In this document: piece by piece, positions 28,805 through 32,941 of the stretch
Position numbering within the stretch: position 1 is the stretch's first letter
Layout: the number at the start of each line of letters is the position of its first letter
Source: Burkholderiales bacterium
Lineage (GTDB): Bacteria; Pseudomonadota; Gammaproteobacteria; Burkholderiales; Burkholderiaceae_C
Reading direction: 5' to 3'
DNA length: 32,941 bases
Assembly: GCA_028871575.1 (NCBI GenBank)
Contig: JAGWMW010000010.1
Coordinates: 1-32,941 of the forward strand
Made by a program: the position numbers and the translations under genes
Notes under the pieces: generated by a model
Told to the model about the DNA's origin: nothing
Database searches by the model: none
The model's input: only the letters and a program-made list of their open reading frames with translations

Positions 28805-31800
28805 GTGGCGCAGTTCTTCATCGACCGGCCCGTCTTCGCCTGGGTCATCGCGCTGTTCATCCTGGTGGTGGGCGGGGTGGCGATCACGCAGCTGCCGGTG
28901 GCGCAGTACCCGCCGGTGGCGCCGCCCTCGATCGTGGTCAGCGTGGCCTACCCCGGGGCCTCGGCGCAGACGCTGGAGCGCAGCGTGATCGCCGTCATCG
29001 AGCGCGAGATGAACGGCTCGCCCGGCCTGGCCTACTTCGAGTCGGTGAGCCAGGCCGACGGCAGCGGCAGCATCACGCTGAGCTACGAGCCCGGCACCAA
29101 CCCCGACCTGGCCCAGGTCGACGTGCAGAACCGCCTCAGCCGCGCCACGCCGCGGCTGCCGCAGGCGGTGGTGCAGCAGGGCGTGCGGGTGGACAAGGCG
29201 AACCCGAACTTCCTGCTCTTCATCATCCTGTCCAGCGACAACCCGGCCATCGACCCGGTGGCCCTGGGCGATTACGCCAGCCGCAACGTGCTGCCCGAGA
29301 TGCAGCGCGTGCCGGGCGTGGGCCAGGCGCAGCTCTTCGGCACCGAGCGCGCGATGCGCGTCTGGATCGATCCGGCCAAGCTGGTGGGCTACAAGCTCTC
29401 CTCGGCCGACGTCACGGCGGCGATCGCGGCGCAGAACGCGCAGGTGTCCTCGGGCACGCTGGGCGACCTGCCGAACACGCCCGGCCAGGGCATCTCGGCC
29501 ACGGTGGTGGTCAAGGGCCAGCTCGACTCGGCTCGCCAGTTCGGCGACATCGTGCTGCGCGCCAACCCCGACGGCTCGACCGTGCGCCTGCGCGACGTGG
29601 CCCGCATCGAGCTCGGGGCCCAGGGCTACGGCGTGCGCACGCGGCTCAACGGCCGGCCCTCCACCGGCATCGGCATCCAGCTGGCCCCCAGCGCCAACGC
29701 GCTGCAGACCGCCGCGCGCATCAAGCAGCGCCTGGCCGAGCTGCGGCCCTACTTTCCGGCCGGCGTGCAGGCCACCATCCCCTACGACAGCTCGACCTTC
29801 ATCGGCCTGTCGATCCGCCAGGTGGCCGAGACCCTGCTCGAGGCGGTGGTGCTGGTGTTCCTGGTGATGTACCTGTTCCTGCAGAACATCCGCTACACCC
29901 TGATCCCCACCCTGGTCGTGCCGATCGCGCTGATGGGCAGCTTCGCCGCGCTGCTGGCCCTGGGCTTCTCGATCAACGTGCTCACGATGTTCGGCATGGT
30001 GCTGGTGATCGGCATCGTGGTCGACGACGCGATCGTGGTGGTCGAGAACGTCGAGCGCATCATGAGCGAGGAGGGCTTGGCCCCGCTGCAGGCCACGCGC
30101 AAGGCGATGGGGCAGATCTCGGGCGCCATCGTCGGCGTCACGGTGGTGCTGATCTCGGTGTTCGTGCCGCTGGCCTTCTTCAGCGGCGCGGTGGGCAACA
30201 TCTACCGCCAGTTCGCCGCCGTGATGGTGAGCGCGGTGGCCTTCTCGGCCTTCCTGGCGCTGTCGTTCACGCCGGCGCTGTGCGCCACGCTGCTGCGGCC
30301 CGTGCCGGCCGGCCACCACCACGCCAAGGGCGGCTTCTTCGGGGCGTTCAACCGCGGCTACGCGCGCGCCGCCCGCGCCTACGAGGGCCTGGTGGCGCGC
30401 ATCCTGCGGCGCGCCGCGCGCTGGCTGCTGCTGTACGCGGCGATCATCGGCGTGGTGGTGCTGCTGTTCGCCCGCCTGCCCAGTGCCTTCATCCCGGGCG
30501 AGGACCAGGGCAACCTGCTGGTCAACGTGCAGCTGCCCCCCGGCGCGACGCAGAACCGCACGCTGGCGGTGATGCGGCAGGTGGAGACCTACATGCTGGC
30601 CCAGCCCGAGGTGCAGAGCATGGTCACCGTGCTGGGCTTCAGCTTCTCGGGCAGCGGGCAGAACGCGGCGCTGGGCTTCGTGACGCTGAAGGACTGGAGC
30701 CAGCGCCCCGGCCCCGAGCACTCGGCGCAGGGCCTGGTGGCGCGGGCCTTCGGCGCGCTCGGCAAGATCCGCGACGCCGTCATCTTCCCCGTCAGCCCGC
30801 CGGCCATCCGCGACCTCGGGCGCGCCAACGGCTTCGCGATGCGGCTGCAGGACCGCGGCGACAACGGCCATGCGGCGCTGCTGGCGGCGCGCAACCAGCT
30901 GCTGGCGGCGGCGGCCCGCAGCCCGCTGCTGGTGGCGGTGCGGCCCGACGGGCTCGAGGACGCGGCCCAGCTGCAGCTCGACATCGACCGCGACAAGGCC
31001 GCTGCGCTGGGCGTGGGCTTCGCCGCCATCAACAACGCGCTGTCGACCGCGCTCGGCTCCGCCTACGTCAACGACTTCCCCAACGCCGGCCGGCTGCAGC
31101 GCGTGGTGGTGCAGGCCGACGCCCCGGCGCGCATGCAGCCCGCGGACCTGCTGCGCCTGAACGCGCTGAACGCTGCCGGCCAGCCGGTGCCGCTGGGCGC
31201 CTTCGCCAGCACGCACTGGATCACGGGCCCGATGCAGACCGTGCGCTACAACGGCTACCCCGCGATGCGCATCGCCGGCGAGCCGGCGCCGGGGGTGAGC
31301 AGCGGCGCCGCGCTGGACGAGATGGAGCGGCTGGCCGCGCAGCTGCCGCCGGGCTTCGCCTACGAGTGGACCGGGCTGTCGCGCGAGGAGAAGCGCTCGG
31401 GCTCGACCGCCTTCGTGCTGTTCGGCTTCTCGCTGCTGTCGGTGTTCCTGTGCCTGGCCGCGCTCTACGAGAGCTGGTCGATCCCGCTGGCGGTGATCCT
31501 GGTCGTGCCGCTCGGGGTGCTGGGCGTGATCCTGGGCGCCGATCTGCGCGGGCTGGAGAACGACGTGTTCTTCAAGGTCGGGCTGATCACCATCATCGGC
31601 CTGTCGGCCAAGAACGCGGTGCTGATCATCGAGTTCGCGAAGGACCTGCACGCGCAGGGCCGCAGCCTGGTCGACGCGGTGCTGGCGGCGGCGCACCTGC
31701 GGCTGCGGCCGATCCTGATGACGTCGATGGCCTTCATCCTGGGCGTGCTGCCGCTGGTGCTGGCCAGCGGCGCGGGCTCGGCCAGCCAGCGCGCCATCGG

Positions 31801-32053
31801 CACCGGGGTCATGGGCGGCATGCTCAGCGCCACGGCGCTGGCGGTGTTCTTCGTGCCGGTGTTCTTCGTCGTCGTGCGCGGCCTCTTCAAGGGCAGCGAG
31901 CGCCAGCGCCGGCGCTATGCGCACGAGGGCGACGCGCCGGTCGCGCCTGCGCCGCCGGTGCCGCCGGTGCCGCCGGTGCCGCCTGTGCCGCCTGTGCCGC
32001 CTGTGCCGCCTGTGCCGCCTGTGCCGCCTGCAGCCGGGGAGGATGCGCGATGA
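28805..32053 (+). CDS. RND multidrug efflux pump, HAE1 (AcrB/MexB) family
   Basis: A 1082-residue inner-membrane proton antiporter. The start is GTG: the sequence from it, (M)AQFFIDRPVFAWVIALF, aligns with the AcrB N-terminus, and no ATG is near. The proton-relay residues fall at Asp407 and Asp408 (VVDDAIVVVENVER) and Lys936 (LSAKNAVLIIEFAKD), almost the same positions as in AcrB. It is about 30 residues longer than AcrB because of a C-terminal tail with eight Val-Pro-Pro repeats (31958-32029). It starts 14 bp after the adaptor stop and its stop overlaps the outer-membrane factor start (ATGA). Substrates are unknown; the regulator suggests aromatic acids or drugs. Confidence 0.95.
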   Translation: MAQFFIDRPVFAWVIALFILVVGGVAITQLPVAQYPPVAPPSIVVSVAYPGASAQTLERSVIAVIEREMNGSPGLAYFESVSQADGSGSITLSYEPGTNPDLAQVDVQNRLSRATPRLPQAVVQQGVRVDKANPNFLLFIILSSDNPAIDPVALGDYASRNVLPEMQRVPGVGQAQLFGTERAMRVWIDPAKLVGYKLSSADVTAAIAAQNAQVSSGTLGDLPNTPGQGISATVVVKGQLDSARQFGDIVLRANPDGSTVRLRDVARIELGAQGYGVRTRLNGRPSTGIGIQLAPSANALQTAARIKQRLAELRPYFPAGVQATIPYDSSTFIGLSIRQVAETLLEAVVLVFLVMYLFLQNIRYTLIPTLVVPIALMGSFAALLALGFSINVLTMFGMVLVIGIVVDDAIVVVENVERIMSEEGLAPLQATRKAMGQISGAIVGVTVVLISVFVPLAFFSGAVGNIYRQFAAVMVSAVAFSAFLALSFTPALCATLLRPVPAGHHHAKGGFFGAFNRGYARAARAYEGLVARILRRAARWLLLYAAIIGVVVLLFARLPSAFIPGEDQGNLLVNVQLPPGATQNRTLAVMRQVETYMLAQPEVQSMVTVLGFSFSGSGQNAALGFVTLKDWSQRPGPEHSAQGLVARAFGALGKIRDAVIFPVSPPAIRDLGRANGFAMRLQDRGDNGHAALLAARNQLLAAAARSPLLVAVRPDGLEDAAQLQLDIDRDKAAALGVGFAAINNALSTALGSAYVNDFPNAGRLQRVVVQADAPARMQPADLLRLNALNAAGQPVPLGAFASTHWITGPMQTVRYNGYPAMRIAGEPAPGVSSGAALDEMERLAAQLPPGFAYEWTGLSREEKRSGSTAFVLFGFSLLSVFLCLAALYESWSIPLAVILVVPLGVLGVILGADLRGLENDVFFKVGLITIIGLSAKNAVLIIEFAKDLHAQGRSLVDAVLAAAHLRLRPILMTSMAFILGVLPLVLASGAGSASQRAIGTGVMGGMLSATALAVFFVPVFFVVVRGLFKGSERQRRRYAHEGDAPVAPAPPVPPVPPVPPVPPVPPVPPVPPVPPAAGEDAR
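31958..32029 (+). repeat. Eight 9-bp tandem repeats encoding (Val-Pro-Pro)8
   Basis: Two units of GTGCCGCCG are followed by six identical units of GTGCCGCCT, all in frame within the C-terminal cytoplasmic tail of the RND pump. A related GCGCCGCCG unit lies just before. The block of identical codons suggests recent slippage expansion, so copy number may vary between strains without changing the frame. Confidence 0.95.
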
Positions 32054-32941
32054 CGCTGCCGCACCCGGCACGCGCCCGTCCGCCGGGGATGCCGGCCAGG
32101 ACGGCGGCGCTGGCCTTTGCCGCGGCGCTGAGCGCGGCCCTGCTGGCCGGCTGCGCCTCGATGGCGCCTGCCTACAAGCGGCCGCCGGCCCCGGTGCCGG
32201 CGCGCTTCCCGATGGCCGAGGCGGGCGCACCGACCGGTGCGGCCGCCTCGGCCGAGGCGGTGGCCGACATCCCCTGGCCGCAGTTCTTCACCGACCCGCG
32301 GCTGCAGCGCCTGATCGGCATCGCGCTGCGCGACAACCGCGACCTGCGCCTGGCGGCGCTGGCCCTCGAGCAGGCGCAGGCCCAGGCCGCGCTGCGCGAC
32401 GCCGACCGCTGGCCCACGCTGGGCGCCGGCCTCACCGGGCTGCGCCAGCCCAACGGCAGCGGCGGCATCACCAGCGTCTACACCGCGGGGCTGCAGCTGT
32501 CCTCGTACGAGATCGACCTGTTCGGCCGGCTGAAGAGCCTGGACGACGCCGCCGCGGCCCAGGTGCTGGCCAGCGCGCAGGCGCGGCGCGCGGTGCAGAT
32601 CGGGCTCGTGGCCTCGGTGGCCGGGGGCTGGTTCGCGCTGCAGGCCGACGACGCGCTGGCGCAGCTGACGCGGCAGACGCTGGCCGCGCGCGAGGAATCG
32701 GCCCGGCTGACGCGGCTGCGCTACGAGCACGGTGCCGCGTCCGAGCTCGACCTGCAGGCGGCCCTGGCGCTGCGCGCGGCGGCGCGGGTGGCGCTGGCGC
32801 AGCAGCAGCGCCAGCGCGCGCAGGACGAGAACGCGCTGGCGCTGCTGCTGGGCGCGCCGGTGCCGGCCGAGGCGATGCCGGCCGTCGACGGGCCGGCATC
32901 GCCTGCGCTGCCCACACTGCCCACACTGCCGGCCGGCCTGC
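32050..32941 (+). CDS. RND efflux outer-membrane factor (OprM/NodT family), N-terminal part, cut by window edge
   Basis: The open frame starts at ATG 32050, overlapping the pump stop, and runs off the right edge after 297 codons. A lipobox LLAGC puts the lipidated cysteine at position 35; ATG 32089 is an alternative start still ahead of the signal core. The mature part reads YKRPPAPVPARFP, then WPQFFTDPRLQRLIGIALRD followed by NRDLRLAAL, and LQLSSYEIDLFGRLKSLDDA, all signature parts of the OprM/NodT family of trimeric outer-membrane channels. It completes the tripartite efflux operon of adaptor, pump and channel. Confidence 0.93.
   Translation, partial: MTLPHPARARPPGMPARTAALAFAAALSAALLAGCASMAPAYKRPPAPVPARFPMAEAGAPTGAAASAEAVADIPWPQFFTDPRLQRLIGIALRDNRDLRLAALALEQAQAQAALRDADRWPTLGAGLTGLRQPNGSGGITSVYTAGLQLSSYEIDLFGRLKSLDDAAAAQVLASAQARRAVQIGLVASVAGGWFALQADDALAQLTRQTLAAREESARLTRLRYEHGAASELDLQAALALRAAARVALAQQQRQRAQDENALALLLGAPVPAEAMPAVDGPASPALPTLPTLPAGL

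Noticed and set aside
31958-32029. Tandem repeats as a possible CRISPR array
   Set aside because: Units are 9 bp with no spacers and encode Val-Pro-Pro in frame inside the pump gene.
28478-32230. A 1250-codon open frame antisense to the RND pump
   Set aside because: It has no family resemblance and is rich in His/Arg/Gln, as expected from the reverse complement of GC-biased codons; the pump on the other strand is unmistakable.

Overview
The window is about 33 kb of very GC-rich bacterial DNA with densely packed genes, Shine-Dalgarno leaders and strong G/C third-position bias. Gene content (an rplM start at the edge, a DUF2726 protein, SrkA, HtpG, Fpr, a protocatechuate 4,5-cleavage operon, Liv-type ABC transport) suggests a betaproteobacterium of the Burkholderiales, near the Comamonadaceae/Sphaerotilaceae. 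This placement rests on gene content and style, not on a marker-gene tree. No tRNA, rRNA, CRISPR array, insertion sequence or prophage gene was seen.

Layout. (1) 1-5.1 kb, housekeeping and stress: the start of rplM with a structured leader, a DUF2726 membrane protein adjoining the SrkA kinase, htpG with a near-consensus heat-shock (sigma-32) promoter, and divergent fpr. (2) 5.1-8.3 kb: a probable four-gene leftward unit, made of a Tat-exported gluconate dehydrogenase subunit 3, a GMC flavoprotein with conserved [3Fe-4S] cysteines, a ribbon-helix-helix protein and glyoxalase I. (3) 8.5-13.1 kb: NDH-2, an aldo/keto reductase, a PAS-HisKA protein that lacks a kinase ATPase domain, and an MFS transporter. 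(4) 13.2-20.8 kb: a compact, mostly translationally coupled protocatechuate 4,5-cleavage operon (ligJ-ligK-DUF1932 dehydrogenase-ligI-ligA-ligB-ligC), preceded by a ModA-like binding protein without signal peptide and divergent from a LysR regulator. (5) 20.8-32.9 kb: a 3-hydroxybenzoate 6-monooxygenase-like flavoprotein, a five-gene Liv-type ABC importer, a MarR regulator and an RND efflux system (adaptor, pump, start of outer-membrane factor).

How it works together. LigAB opens protocatechuate, LigC oxidises the semialdehyde to 2-pyrone-4,6-dicarboxylate, LigI hydrolyses it, LigJ hydrates the product and LigK cleaves it to pyruvate and oxaloacetate. The oxalomesaconate tautomerase and a dedicated transporter are not in the window. 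Region 5 looks like one regulon: the 9-base word GTGTACTGA occurs in three intergenic places, in front of the monooxygenase, in front of the Liv binding-protein gene and between marR and the RND operon. The best copy is a perfect inverted repeat (TCAGT-GT-ACTGA). The simplest reading is a MarR repressor that coordinates import, hydroxylation and efflux of an aromatic acid, probably 3-hydroxybenzoate. This is the most interesting hypothesis in the window.
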